DNA of 63,003 bases from an uncultured bacterium (GTDB taxonomy: Bacteria > Planctomycetota > UBA1135 > GCA-002686595). The stretch covers positions 1-63,003 of the forward strand of contig CALEMP010000130.1 of assembly GCA_937910685.1 (NCBI GenBank), read 5' to 3'. The notes under the pieces were generated by a model that ran no database searches, was not told the origin of the DNA, and saw only the letters and a program-made list of their open reading frames with translations. This document shows, piece after piece, positions 43,699 through 52,220 of this stretch; positions within the stretch are counted from its first letter, which is position 1, and each line of letters starts with the position of its first letter. The position numbers were made by a program, and so were the translations under genes.

Positions 43699-44250
43699 AT
43701 GTTGCTGGTGTCCGGACCTTCGGGCACGGGCAAGAGCACTATCTGCAAGCTGTTGGGCGAGGACCCGAGGGTTGTGTTTTCCGTTTCAGCCACCACCCGG
43801 GAACCGCGGGCCGGAGAAGTCGATGGCCGTGACTACCACTTCGTCAGCAAGGCGCGTTTCACCGAAATGATTCAAGAGGGCGAGTTCATCGAGCACGCCG
43901 ACGTGTACGGCAACATGTACGGCACTCTTCGTGCGCCCATGGAAGCGGCCATCGGGAAGGGTCAGATTTTCCTGGTTGAGATCGACATTCAAGGGGCCTT
44001 GCAACTCAAGACGCTGGAAATGCCCGGCCTTTATATGTTCATCTCTCCGCCGGATTTCGAGACCCTGACACGGCGTCTTTCCGGGCGCGGGACCGAGTCC
44101 CCGGAACTGCTCAAGCGTCGTCTACACAAGGCTGCAGACGAGATGGAGGAGCGCTTCAAGTACGATCATGTGATCGTCAATGACGTGCTGGAGACTGCCG
44201 TGGAAGAGATTCGCGTGATCAGCGGCCTAGGCCAGGGGGCGACCCCATGA
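43699..44250 (+). CDS. gmk: Guanylate kinase
   Basis: A 183-residue kinase that converts GMP to GDP with ATP. The Walker A motif GPSGTGKST lies at residues 6-14, SVSATTREPRAGEVDGRDYHFV binds GMP, and LVEIDIQGALQLK and FISPPDFETLTRRLSGRGTES complete the P-loop kinase fold. ATG 43699 is preceded at the right distance by AAGGAGGAGG, the strongest ribosome binding site in this block, which argues for this start over the ATG at 43669 or the GTG at 43660. The usual length of about 185-205 fits. The stop overlaps the coaC start by four bases. No rpoZ gene lies between gmk and coaC, unlike the common order. Confidence 0.95.
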   Translation: MLLVSGPSGTGKSTICKLLGEDPRVVFSVSATTREPRAGEVDGRDYHFVSKARFTEMIQEGEFIEHADVYGNMYGTLRAPMEAAIGKGQIFLVEIDIQGALQLKTLEMPGLYMFISPPDFETLTRRLSGRGTESPELLKRRLHKAADEMEERFKYDHVIVNDVLETAVEEIRVISGLGQGATP

Positions 44251-44783
44251 GCCGAATCCTCTTGTGCTGCGGAGCCTCCGCGGCGATCTTCAAGGCCTGT
44301 GATTTGGCCAGTAAGCTGTTCCAGGCGGGGGATCAAGTGCGGGTGGCGATGACCCCCAATGCGGGCAAGTTGATTTCTCCCCAGCTCTTCGAGGCGCTCA
44401 CTTCCGAGCCCGCCGCGACCTCCGAATGGGGTCCCGACCGGCGCACCGCCATGGACCACATTGACTTGGCCCGTTGGACCGAGAAGGTGGTGGTGGCTCC
44501 GGCCAGCGCCGACTTGATCGCACGAATTGCTCTTGGCGTGGCCAATGATTTGGTGACCACCACCTTGTTGGCGGTGCCCCAATCCGTTCCGCGCCTCTTG
44601 TGCCCGGCCATGAATCCCACCATGCTCGCTGCGCCCAGCGTTGTACGCAACTTGGCCCAGTTGGTTGAGGACGGTTGGCAGGTGTTGGATTCCGAAAAAG
44701 GCCATATGGCCTGCGGTGAAGAGGGCCAGGGTCGCCTGGTGGATCCCGAGCGCATCGTCGAAGTGCTCGCTAGTCTGTCGTAA
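44247..44783 (+). CDS. coaC: Phosphopantothenoylcysteine decarboxylase domain protein
   Basis: A 178-residue flavoprotein of the HFCD family. It decarboxylates 4'-phosphopantothenoylcysteine in coenzyme A synthesis. The N-terminus has ILLCCGASAAIFKACDLA (flavin binding), then the middle VVVAPASADLIARIALG, the substrate-binding CPAMNPTM and the mobile-lid Cys in GHMACGEEGQGRL. The whole length is only the decarboxylase part, and the synthetase part is a separate gene starting at 44797. Most bacteria have the two fused as CoaBC. It starts at 44247, overlapping the gmk stop. Confidence 0.92.
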   Translation: MSRILLCCGASAAIFKACDLASKLFQAGDQVRVAMTPNAGKLISPQLFEALTSEPAATSEWGPDRRTAMDHIDLARWTEKVVVAPASADLIARIALGVANDLVTTTLLAVPQSVPRLLCPAMNPTMLAAPSVVRNLAQLVEDGWQVLDSEKGHMACGEEGQGRLVDPERIVEVLASLS

Positions 44784-44796
44784 ATCTAGAACAACC

Positions 44797-45411
44797 ATGC
44801 GCATCCTGATCACCGCCGGACCCACCCGCGAATACATCGACCCGGTGCGTTACCTCTCGAACGAGTCGAGCGGCAAGATGGGTTTTGCTCTTGCGGCAGC
44901 TGCCAAGCGCCGAGGGCACCAGGTCACATTGATCGCCGGCCCGGTTTGCCTCGCAACACCCAAGGGAGTCGAACGCATCGATGTGGTCAGCGCCCGAGAA
45001 ATGCTGGCGGTTCTCCGCGAACGCTTCAAGGATGCGGATGCTCTGATCATGGCCGCCGCCGTTGCGGATTTCAGACCGCGCCGGAGATTGCGGGGGAAAT
45101 GGAAGGCCAAAGAGGATGGAGGGGATCCGAGCATCGACTTGGTGGAGAACCCAGACCTGCTCATGACCGTCGCTCGCCGCAAGGGAGTGCGCAAGGTTGT
45201 GGCCTTCGCCCTGGAAACTTCCCAGGGGAAGCGCCGCGCACGGGCGAAAATGGCGGCCAAAAATGCGGATTGGATCGTGTTGAACGGGGCCGAGGCCCTC
45301 GGGGGGGATCGCACGAGCGTGACCCTCATGGATCGCGCTGGAAATGAGCTGGAATTGCTCGATCGGACCAAGGTCCAGGTCGCCCGCGTGGTAATTGGGC
45401 TCCTTGAGTGA
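44797..45411 (+). CDS. coaB: Phosphopantothenate-cysteine ligase domain protein
   Basis: A 204-residue enzyme of the CoaB type. It joins phosphopantothenate and cysteine in coenzyme A synthesis, using CTP in most bacteria. The start ITAGPTREYIDPVRYLSNESSGKMG is the family signature, then DALIMAAAVADFRP and VAFALETS follow, with the late Lys-rich loop AKMAAKNADWIVLN where the fused protein has its nucleotide-binding N-D/G motif. ATG 44797 fits the family start; the frame upstream from 44641 overlaps coaC and is a shadow. It lies 13 bases after coaC. It is probably translated with coaC, so a heteromeric complex is likely. Confidence 0.92.
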   Translation: MRILITAGPTREYIDPVRYLSNESSGKMGFALAAAAKRRGHQVTLIAGPVCLATPKGVERIDVVSAREMLAVLRERFKDADALIMAAAVADFRPRRRLRGKWKAKEDGGDPSIDLVENPDLLMTVARRKGVRKVVAFALETSQGKRRARAKMAAKNADWIVLNGAEALGGDRTSVTLMDRAGNELELLDRTKVQVARVVIGLLE

Positions 45412-45547
45412 TGGGAATTCCTGCCAAGCGTTGAATTGGCAACTCCGGAAGGGGATATTAGGGGCCTAAGGGAGGGCGTTCGCTTTCTCGGTCCGCGCTG
45501 GGCTCTGGCCTGCGCAGGCTCCGGATCCAACGAGGGGAATATAAGGA

Positions 45548-48103
45548 TTGGCCCGAAAAAAGAGTCGTCGTAAGACAGCGTCCAAAGGACGCCTGAGAGA
45601 AATTTTCAGGAGCCTCATGTTGGGGGCGCCCATGGAAGAGACCACGGTCGCGCGCATCCGCGAGTTGACGGGCCTCGGCATGATAGGGCTCTCGACCTGG
45701 TTGCTCGTGTCCATGGTCAGCTTCCAGGTTCAATCGGCGGGCGCAATGCCAGGGGTCGAGAACCATGGGGGTCAGGTGGGTTGGCACCTCGCTCACGCGG
45801 CGTTCTTGGCCATGGGCTTGGCGGGTTACTTGCTCAGTATTCTTGGCCTTGCATGGGGCGCGATCTTGATCACCCACCGGGAGGTCAGCTTGCCCGCGGT
45901 GCGCGTTCTCGGGACTATTTGTTTCCTGGGGAGCTTCTCGTTCCTGCTGCACCTGAGCTTTGGCCCCGATGAGACCCAGATGGCGGCCATGGGAGACCTG
46001 AGCAATTGGTTGCCCTATGGGCCAGGGGGTTGGCTGGCGCACATCACCATGCCCACCCTGGCGGATCGTTTCGGCGGAGTAGGCATTTGGGTATTGCTGC
46101 TGACGATCACCGCAATTTCGTTCGTCCTAGCCACCGACCGGGCTTTCTATCCGGCGATTTCAGCATTCAGTGGTTGGCTCACCGAGCGCCGCGAGCAACT
46201 GGGTCAGTCCCTAGTGCCGGCTATCGCATCCTGGTCCCGAGAGTTTGCCCTTGGGCTTTGGGATTTCTTGCGTGGTGCGGACTTGGATCATTCCGATACC
46301 AAGGCGAAGGCGGCTCCGAAAAAGAAGCCCGCGGCCAAAAAGAAACCTGCCGCGAAAAAGAAGGCCAAGCAGCTAGAGCTTGCGGAAGAAGAGGAGTACG
46401 AGGAAGAAGAGGAATACGAAGACGAAGACGAAGACGAAGAGGAGTACGAGGAAGAAGAGGAGGAGGAAGACGAAGAGGAGTACGAGTACGAGGATGAAGA
46501 AGAGGAAGAGGAGGAGGAATGGGAAGAGGAGGAAGAAGACGATGCCATCGTGCCCTCCAAGCCCATGCACCTTCCGCCACCGGTTAAGCAGCCGGTCTAT
46601 GAACCGGTCACGCCTCCGCCGGGTCCCTGGACCTTGCCCCCCACGGATCTGCTTGTTCCACCCGCCACGGCCGGTACCACCGACAACGAGTTCCTTGAGA
46701 AGAATGCTGCAGCCCTCGAGCGCGCCCTGAGGAGCTTCAAGGTCATTGCCGAAGTGGTCGGTGTCCAGGTTGGACCGGCGGTCACCCTCTTCGAATTGTC
46801 TGTGGCGGAGGGCACGCGCATGAACCGCGTGACAAACCTAAGCCAAGAGATCGCTGCGACCCTGCGCGCCCAGAGCGTACGGATCATCGCTCCGATTCCC
46901 GGCAAGTCCACCGTCGGTATCGAGATCCCGAACCCGAATCGCCGCAAGGTGCGCATCTCGGAGCTGATCCAGCAACGGGCCTACGACAAGGAATTCATGG
47001 CCTTACCCCTGTTTCTGGGGATGGATGCCGAGGGCCAACCGATCGTGGAAGACCTGGCCCGCATGCCCCACCTTTTGATCGCGGGCACAACGGGCTCCGG
47101 TAAGTCGGTCTGTATCAACACGATCGTGGCCAGCCTGCTCTTGACCCGTTCGCCCCATGATGCGCGTCTGATTCTGGTTGACCCCAAGATGGTCGAGCTG
47201 ATGATGTTCGCGGGAGTGCCACACCTCGAGCTGCCGGTGGTCACGGATATGCGCCAGGCAACCAACGTGCTCAACTGGGCTGTGGAGAAAATGGAGGCGC
47301 GCTATGAGCTCTTCAAGAATGCCAAGGTCAAGAACATCAAGGGTTACAACGCCCTTGGTGAGGAGAAACTACGCGAGCGCCTTGGGGATGAATTCAACGA
47401 AGAGCGCACCCCGCGCCATGTTCCCTACATCGTGTTGATCATCGATGAGATGGCTGATTTGATGTTGCAATCCAAGAAAGAGGCCGAGGGGGGGATCACG
47501 CGTTTGGCGCAAAAGTCGCGGGCCGTGGGCATCCACGTGATCGTCGCCACCCAGCGGCCGTCCACTGATGTGATCACCGGTGTGATCAAGGGCAACCTGC
47601 CCACGCGGATTGCGTTCCAGGTGGCCTCCAAGATCGACAGCCGGGTTATTTTGGATGCTTCCGGTGCGGACAAGTTGTTGGGTCAAGGGGACATGCTTTA
47701 TAGCCCGCCCCAGTCCAGCCAACTTAAGCGGGTTCAAGGGGCGATGATCGAAGACGAGGAACTGCAAAGCATTGTGGACTTCGTCACCAAAGAGGCGCCC
47801 CAGACCTTCAACCAAGACCTGGTGCAATCCGCCACGGGTACGGCGCTTCCGGGGGAAGCCAGTGAGGGGGGCGACAAGGTCGACGACCTTTTCATGGATG
47901 CGGTGCGCGTGGTTCTTAAGTCTCGAAGGGGATCTGCGAGCTTGCTGCAACGCGCGTTGGGCATCGGGTACACCCGAGCCTCACGACTGATTGATCAAAT
48001 GACTGATGCGGGCATCGTTGGTTCCCACCAGGGTTCCAAGTCCCGCGAAATTCTGATGACCCTCGAGGACTTCGAGGAAAACATCGCCAACGCTGAAGCC
48101 TGA
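45548..48103 (+). CDS. ftsK: DNA translocase FtsK/SpoIIIE
   Basis: An 851-residue septum-linked DNA pump that moves chromosome ends during division. About four membrane segments lie in residues 40-195. A Lys/Ala/Pro-rich stretch (KKKPAAKKKPAAKKK) follows, then a 53-residue run of only Asp, Glu, Tyr and Trp at 280-332. The beta-type motor has Walker A GTTGSGKS at 513-520 and Walker B LIIDEMADL with Asp633. The gamma winged helix at 779-846 has SLLQRALGIGYTRASRLIDQM; the Arg in TRASR aligns with the KOPS-contacting Arg of E. coli FtsK. The TTG at 45548 is the likely start, with AAGGA just upstream. A motor-less paralog starts five bases after its stop. Confidence 0.95.
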   Translation: MARKKSRRKTASKGRLREIFRSLMLGAPMEETTVARIRELTGLGMIGLSTWLLVSMVSFQVQSAGAMPGVENHGGQVGWHLAHAAFLAMGLAGYLLSILGLAWGAILITHREVSLPAVRVLGTICFLGSFSFLLHLSFGPDETQMAAMGDLSNWLPYGPGGWLAHITMPTLADRFGGVGIWVLLLTITAISFVLATDRAFYPAISAFSGWLTERREQLGQSLVPAIASWSREFALGLWDFLRGADLDHSDTKAKAAPKKKPAAKKKPAAKKKAKQLELAEEEEYEEEEEYEDEDEDEEEYEEEEEEEDEEEYEYEDEEEEEEEEWEEEEEDDAIVPSKPMHLPPPVKQPVYEPVTPPPGPWTLPPTDLLVPPATAGTTDNEFLEKNAAALERALRSFKVIAEVVGVQVGPAVTLFELSVAEGTRMNRVTNLSQEIAATLRAQSVRIIAPIPGKSTVGIEIPNPNRRKVRISELIQQRAYDKEFMALPLFLGMDAEGQPIVEDLARMPHLLIAGTTGSGKSVCINTIVASLLLTRSPHDARLILVDPKMVELMMFAGVPHLELPVVTDMRQATNVLNWAVEKMEARYELFKNAKVKNIKGYNALGEEKLRERLGDEFNEERTPRHVPYIVLIIDEMADLMLQSKKEAEGGITRLAQKSRAVGIHVIVATQRPSTDVITGVIKGNLPTRIAFQVASKIDSRVILDASGADKLLGQGDMLYSPPQSSQLKRVQGAMIEDEELQSIVDFVTKEAPQTFNQDLVQSATGTALPGEASEGGDKVDDLFMDAVRVVLKSRRGSASLLQRALGIGYTRASRLIDQMTDAGIVGSHQGSKSREILMTLEDFEENIANAEA
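46385..46543 (+). repeat. GAG/GAA/GAC low-complexity tract inside ftsK
   Basis: A 159-base run codes for 53 residues that are only Glu, Asp, Tyr or Trp. The DNA is imperfectly repetitive. Reverse-frame serine-rich open frames over it are shadows. Confidence 0.85.
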
Positions 48104-48108
48104 ATCCA

Positions 48109-49734
48109 ATGACTATTTCCACTGAGTCCACCAACCGCAAGAACGAGTCCGTGGGCATCCTGCTCTTCCTTATTGGAGTTCTGCCCGCGGTGCTGGTTGC
48201 CATGCTGATGTTGCGTCCGCCCATAGAGGGCCTGGACATGACCTTTCTGCAGTCCTTCTCCAGCGCACTCGTGGGAGCCTTTGGTAGCGCCCCCGTCCTG
48301 ATGGTCAGTGTTGCAGTAGCGGCTCTGGGTGGCTGGATGTTCACGGGTGGCGCGATCACGGATCCCGTGCGGCACCTTTCTGCCATCGTCGCAGTGGGCG
48401 CAGGGACAGCGATCGCCTTGGGGACCTTTGACCCATTATTGGGTGGCAACCTGGGGCAGCAAATTGGCGGGCGCTTGGGTGACGTGCATCCCATATTGGG
48501 CTTGCTCGTGGGTCTTGGGGTGGCGGGCGCGATGGCTTGGAATGTCTGGCTCCAGTGGATGGTCCCCGCCAAATCTCTTAGAAAGAAGAGCAAGAAAGAG
48601 GCAACCATTGACGATGTGCTCTCGGAAGTAGAAACGGATGGAGTCAGCGAAGCCGAGACGAGCGCTCTTGTGCCCGACGAGGCTGCTCTTGAGCATCAAG
48701 AAGGGCTTTGGCTCCAATCCGTCGACCAAAACCCAGCAGCTCGTTCGCCCTATCCCGAGGACGTACGCCTGCAAGGCAAGATCCCCATGGGCGTCCGCGC
48801 CCTGTCCAGCCAAGATGACGAGCCCCAAGAGCCAACCCAAACCGGCCGCGTCCAAGCCGTTGCCCCTTCCCCAGAGCCTCAGCCTATCGCCACTGGCGAA
48901 GATTTGGCTCCCGCCCCAAGTGCCGTGGGCAGTGCTGAATCCTCCGAAGGGACTGCTGACTCGCTGACCGCTGCCCAGCTTCTTTCGGCGGAGCGCGGAG
49001 TGAATGTGGAGGTTCTTGAGCCCCAGGCCGAGAGCCCGGCTGGGGGACATTTGACCCCTACCTGGGAGCAACCGGATTTATTCGGTCTTGAAGAACCAGA
49101 AGTGATTGGTGCGGATCATTCTGAAGAGGCGGAACCCGAGGCCGAAGAGGTCGAGGTCGACGAAGAGGAAGTTGAGTACGAGGACCAGGAGTCCGACGAG
49201 GAAGAGACTGAGGCCGAGGAAGAGGGCGACGAGGAGGCCGAGTACGAAGAAGAAGAAGCTGAGTACGAGGAAGAAGAGGAAGAAGAGGAAGAAGAGGAAG
49301 AAGAAGGGGACGAGGAAGCTGAGTACGAGGAAGAGGAAGAGACTGAGGACGAGGAAGCTGAGGACGAGGAAGCTGAGGACGAGGATGAAGAAGCCTCCCT
49401 CGAAGAAGATGCTCCAGACCCCGAGCCCTCCAAGGAAGTGCCCGCCGCCGTGGTGCTCAAGCCCCGTAAGGGCAAAGCCAAGGCCGCGCCGGTCTCTCCG
49501 CCCCAGGACCTCTCCCCCGATGAATTGCTCGCCGCCTCCGGTGATCTCTTCCTCAAGGAGGGCCGGGTGGCCGTTTCGCTCCTCCAGCGCCGTTTTGACC
49601 TGGATTTTCAGGCAGCCTGCGAGGTTCTTGACAGACTTCAGGAGGCAGGGCTCATCGGAACGTACAAGGGTGGGCAGCAGCGTGATATTCTGCTGACCCA
49701 AGAGGAGTGGCAGTCAAAGGTGGCTGCCTCCTGA
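48109..49734 (+). CDS. FtsK-like membrane protein without a motor (TM, acidic linker, gamma-type winged helix)
   Basis: A 541-residue protein starting five bases after ftsK. It repeats the FtsK plan but has no ATPase: no Walker A or B is found. About four hydrophobic segments lie in residues 15-150 (for example VGILLFLIGVLPAVLVAML and VAALGGWMFTG). Residues 339-434 form an acidic linker of mostly Glu and Asp. Residues 471-541 resemble the FtsK gamma domain: SLLQR, AG(L/I)(I/V)G and R(D/E)IL(L/M)T are shared with FtsK 779-846. The Arg for KOPS contact is Glu here, so it may bind another DNA sequence, protein or nothing. It is probably translated with ftsK. The function is unknown; it could tether or regulate the translocase, or recognise DNA at the division site. 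Confidence 0.85.
   Translation: MTISTESTNRKNESVGILLFLIGVLPAVLVAMLMLRPPIEGLDMTFLQSFSSALVGAFGSAPVLMVSVAVAALGGWMFTGGAITDPVRHLSAIVAVGAGTAIALGTFDPLLGGNLGQQIGGRLGDVHPILGLLVGLGVAGAMAWNVWLQWMVPAKSLRKKSKKEATIDDVLSEVETDGVSEAETSALVPDEAALEHQEGLWLQSVDQNPAARSPYPEDVRLQGKIPMGVRALSSQDDEPQEPTQTGRVQAVAPSPEPQPIATGEDLAPAPSAVGSAESSEGTADSLTAAQLLSAERGVNVEVLEPQAESPAGGHLTPTWEQPDLFGLEEPEVIGADHSEEAEPEAEEVEVDEEEVEYEDQESDEEETEAEEEGDEEAEYEEEEAEYEEEEEEEEEEEEEGDEEAEYEEEEETEDEEAEDEEAEDEDEEASLEEDAPDPEPSKEVPAAVVLKPRKGKAKAAPVSPPQDLSPDELLAASGDLFLKEGRVAVSLLQRRFDLDFQAACEVLDRLQEAGLIGTYKGGQQRDILLTQEEWQSKVAAS
49123..49410 (+). repeat. Acidic-codon low-complexity tract in the motor-less ftsK-like gene
   Basis: This run encodes the linker of mostly Glu and Asp. 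A GAGGACGAGGAAGCT unit occurs twice in tandem at 49345-49374 and partly a third time, so slippage is likely in evolution. Confidence 0.8.
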
Positions 49735-49753
49735 CGCGCCCCGTTGAGGGGCA

Positions 49754-51121
49754 TTGGCCCCGATCCCACACGCCCCCTTGTCTAACAGTCCCACCCGCGC
49801 AGAGGTCGTTTCCCTCGTGCACCTAGGTTGTGCGCGGAACCTAATCGACTCCGAGTTGATTCTTGCCCGTCTGGCCGAGCAAAACCTGCTGGTCTCAGGG
49901 GATCCGAACATGGCCGGCACTGTGGTGCTGAACACTTGCTCGTTCATCGGGCCCGCGCGAGAGGAGTCCTATGGGGCCCTTCGCGGTTTGCTAAAGCGCA
50001 AGCAAGAGGGCAGTTTGGATCACGTAGTCGTGGCCGGTTGCCTCGTGCAACGGTACAAGCGCCGCTTGAGCGAAGATTTCCCAGAGGTGGACTTGTGGTC
50101 GGAGATTTCCGACTACCGCGGCATGGCGAAGGCCGTGCGCTCCATGGTCGACGGGCAGCAATTCACCAGCTACTTGGACAGCCCGGGATTGCGGCCGGCA
50201 GAACGGGAGGGTGCGCGCATGTTGGCGACCCCTGGATCCTATGCCTATCTGCGCATCAGTCACGGCTGTGATCACACCTGCGGCTTCTGTGCGATTCCCT
50301 CGATCCGTGGCCCCCATCGCAGCAAGCGGCCGATCGACTTGGTCGCCGAAGCCAGTGAGCTGATCGACGCGGGAGTCAAAGAGCTTGTGCTCGTGGCCGA
50401 GGATTCCACTGCCTGGGGCCGTGACATGGACCTGGAACTTCCGCATCTGATTGAATCCCTGGCCGAGCTGGACGGGGACCATCGACTGCGCGTGATGTAC
50501 GCCTATCCCAATCGTTTCCCCTGGGAGCTCACCAGACTTCTGCGGGATCACCCGCGGGTCGAGCCCTACCTCGATATTCCAATGCAGCACGCAGCCACTA
50601 ACGTGTTGCGCGCCATGGGGCGTGCGGGCAATGGGGACCAAGTGCGACGGATCTTGGACCGCTTGATGGAGGAGGTTCCGGGTATCACCCTGCGCACAAC
50701 CCTGTTATTGGGCTATCCGGGCGAAACCGACGCTGACGTTGAAGAGTTGCTGCAGATGGTCAAGCACTATGAATTCACCCGATTGGGCGCATTCACCTAC
50801 TCCGACGAGGAGGGCACCCCGGCCTTCGGGCGCAGTGGGGCGGTTCCCCCGGACGAGGCTGACGCTCGTATGGCCGCGGTCTTGGCGGTACGCGACAAGA
50901 ACCTCGCCAAGGTCCAGGGCGAGTTCGTGGGCCAGACCGTCGAGGTGTTGATTGACGAAGATCCCGACCATGAGGGCGAGGCTCTAGGACGAACTTCCAT
51001 GGATGCTCCTGAGGTAGATCCCAGGGTGTTGGTGCGGGGCGAGGTCCAAGTGGGCCAGCGAGTTCAGGTGGCCATCGACGGGGTTCTCGATAGTTTTGAT
51101 TTGAGCGGGAGCGCGATTTGA
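49754..51121 (+). CDS. rimO: Ribosomal protein S12 methylthiotransferase
   Basis: A 455-residue radical-SAM enzyme that adds a methylthio group to Asp of ribosomal protein S12. The N-terminal domain carries its own cluster Cys in HLGCARNLIDSE, NTCSFIGPA and AGCLVQRY. The radical SAM motif is ISHGCDHTCGFCAIPSIRG (C-x3-C-x2-C). A TRAM-like tail (FVGQTVEVLIDEDPDHEG) ends the protein. RimO and MiaB are close relatives; the LGCARN-x-x-D-S-E motif, with DSE rather than a mid-position NE, favours RimO. The start is uncertain: TTG 49754 and TTG 49778 are possible, neither with a strong ribosome binding site. ftsK-rimO-pgsA is a familiar order. It overlaps pgsA by four bases. Confidence 0.92.
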   Translation: MAPIPHAPLSNSPTRAEVVSLVHLGCARNLIDSELILARLAEQNLLVSGDPNMAGTVVLNTCSFIGPAREESYGALRGLLKRKQEGSLDHVVVAGCLVQRYKRRLSEDFPEVDLWSEISDYRGMAKAVRSMVDGQQFTSYLDSPGLRPAEREGARMLATPGSYAYLRISHGCDHTCGFCAIPSIRGPHRSKRPIDLVAEASELIDAGVKELVLVAEDSTAWGRDMDLELPHLIESLAELDGDHRLRVMYAYPNRFPWELTRLLRDHPRVEPYLDIPMQHAATNVLRAMGRAGNGDQVRRILDRLMEEVPGITLRTTLLLGYPGETDADVEELLQMVKHYEFTRLGAFTYSDEEGTPAFGRSGAVPPDEADARMAAVLAVRDKNLAKVQGEFVGQTVEVLIDEDPDHEGEALGRTSMDAPEVDPRVLVRGEVQVGQRVQVAIDGVLDSFDLSGSAI

Positions 51122-51732
51122 AAGGAGTCTTTCGCTACTGGCCCAACCGCATCACTGCCATGCGCTTCGCTGGGTCGATTGTCCTCTTTGGGATTCTGCA
51201 TACCTTGGCCGATGTGCCCATGGAGTCGATCGGAGACCACCGCGGTGTGGTGCAGGCAGCCTTCTGGTTGTTTGTGATCACCGCCGCCACGGACTACCTA
51301 GATGGTTATCTCGCCCGTCGTGATCACCATGTGACTGCTTTTGGCCGCATTGCGGATCCTTTCACCGACAAGGTCCTGATTCTGGGCGCCATGATTTTCG
51401 CAGCAGTCAGTCCTTGGATGCGCGATTTGCTGCCTGCCTGGATAGTGGTCATCATTCTGGCTCGCGAGTTCCTTGTGACAGGTATTCGCGGCTATGTGGA
51501 GAGCGTCGGCGAGGAGTTTCCCGCGGACGGCTTGGGCAAGATCAAGATGATCGTGCAGTGCATTGCCGTGGGTGGGGTGCTTTGGATTCATGCCTTCCCG
51601 TGGCCCGATGCTTGGCGTGAGGCCTGGGTCGTTGTGACCCAGATTCTGGTGTGGATCACCTTGTTGGCAACTGTCGGTTCCGGGGCAACCTATGTGCTCA
51701 AGGCCCGCAAGATCTTGGGCGGAATCAACTGA
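51118..51732 (+). CDS. pgsA: CDP-diacylglycerol-glycerol-3-phosphate phosphatidyltransferase
   Basis: A 204-residue membrane enzyme that makes phosphatidylglycerophosphate, the first step of phosphatidylglycerol synthesis. The CDP-alcohol phosphatidyltransferase motif is D-G-x2-A-R-x8-G-x3-D-x3-D, seen as DGYLARRDHHVTAFGRIADPFTDK. The N-terminus FRYWPNRITAMRF matches the usual P-N-x-I-T-x-x-R-x start, which supports the TTG start at 51118 that overlaps the rimO stop. Several hydrophobic segments follow. The next gene, pgpA, removes the phosphate from its product, and their stop and start share one base, so they act in sequence. Confidence 0.95.
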   Translation: MKGVFRYWPNRITAMRFAGSIVLFGILHTLADVPMESIGDHRGVVQAAFWLFVITAATDYLDGYLARRDHHVTAFGRIADPFTDKVLILGAMIFAAVSPWMRDLLPAWIVVIILAREFLVTGIRGYVESVGEEFPADGLGKIKMIVQCIAVGGVLWIHAFPWPDAWREAWVVVTQILVWITLLATVGSGATYVLKARKILGGIN

Positions 51733-52220
51733 TGGACCGTTTACGCTTAGGATTGATCACCGCGGGCTTTCTGGGCTGCGCGCCGGTGGCGCCGGGGACC
51801 TTTGGCACCCTGGCCGGAGTCCTCATCGCCTGGGCCCTGCGCTCGACCCAGCCCTTCTTGGCGGTGCTCCTGGGCATCTGCGTGGTGCTTTACCTCGTGG
51901 GTCGCGCCCTTGCGCCGTGGGCGGAAAAGGAGCACGGAAAGGACCCTGGCTGCTTTGTTTTGGATGAGGTCATCGGCTACCTGATTTGTGTGGCATGGGT
52001 TGCTCCCCCCAGCTGGTTCGCCATGGGCGTGGCATTTGTGCTTTTCCGCTTCTTTGACATTCTCAAGCCCTGGCCCGTGCGCTGGTTTGAGCAGCTTGGT
52101 GGGGGCGACGGCATCCTGCTCGATGATGTGGCTGCGGGCCTCTACGGCTTGGGGGTGATGGCTCTCTTGCGGTACCTCCTTCCAGGGACGGACCTTTGGG
52201 TCCACAATGGAGTCCTATGA
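51732..52220 (+). CDS. pgpA: Phosphatidylglycerophosphatase A
   Basis: A 162-residue membrane protein that dephosphorylates phosphatidylglycerophosphate to phosphatidylglycerol. Family motifs are GTFGTLAG, DPGCFVLDEVIGYL, FRFFDILKPWPV and GILLDDVAAGLYG; the acidic residues in them bind metal. About four hydrophobic segments. The ATG at 51732 overlaps the pgsA stop by one base (TGATG). Its own stop overlaps the start of the next gene by four bases. Adjacent pgsA and pgpA form a complete two-step route to phosphatidylglycerol. Confidence 0.94.
   Translation: MDRLRLGLITAGFLGCAPVAPGTFGTLAGVLIAWALRSTQPFLAVLLGICVVLYLVGRALAPWAEKEHGKDPGCFVLDEVIGYLICVAWVAPPSWFAMGVAFVLFRFFDILKPWPVRWFEQLGGGDGILLDDVAAGLYGLGVMALLRYLLPGTDLWVHNGVL

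Noticed and set aside
46288..46566. Serine-rich open frames on the minus strand over the ftsK acidic tract
   Set aside because: They are the complement of GAG/GAA/GAC codons; no start signal or homology.
49116..49556. Serine-rich open frame on the minus strand in the motor-less ftsK-like gene
   Set aside because: Same reason: mirror of the acidic codon repeat in a gene on the other strand.
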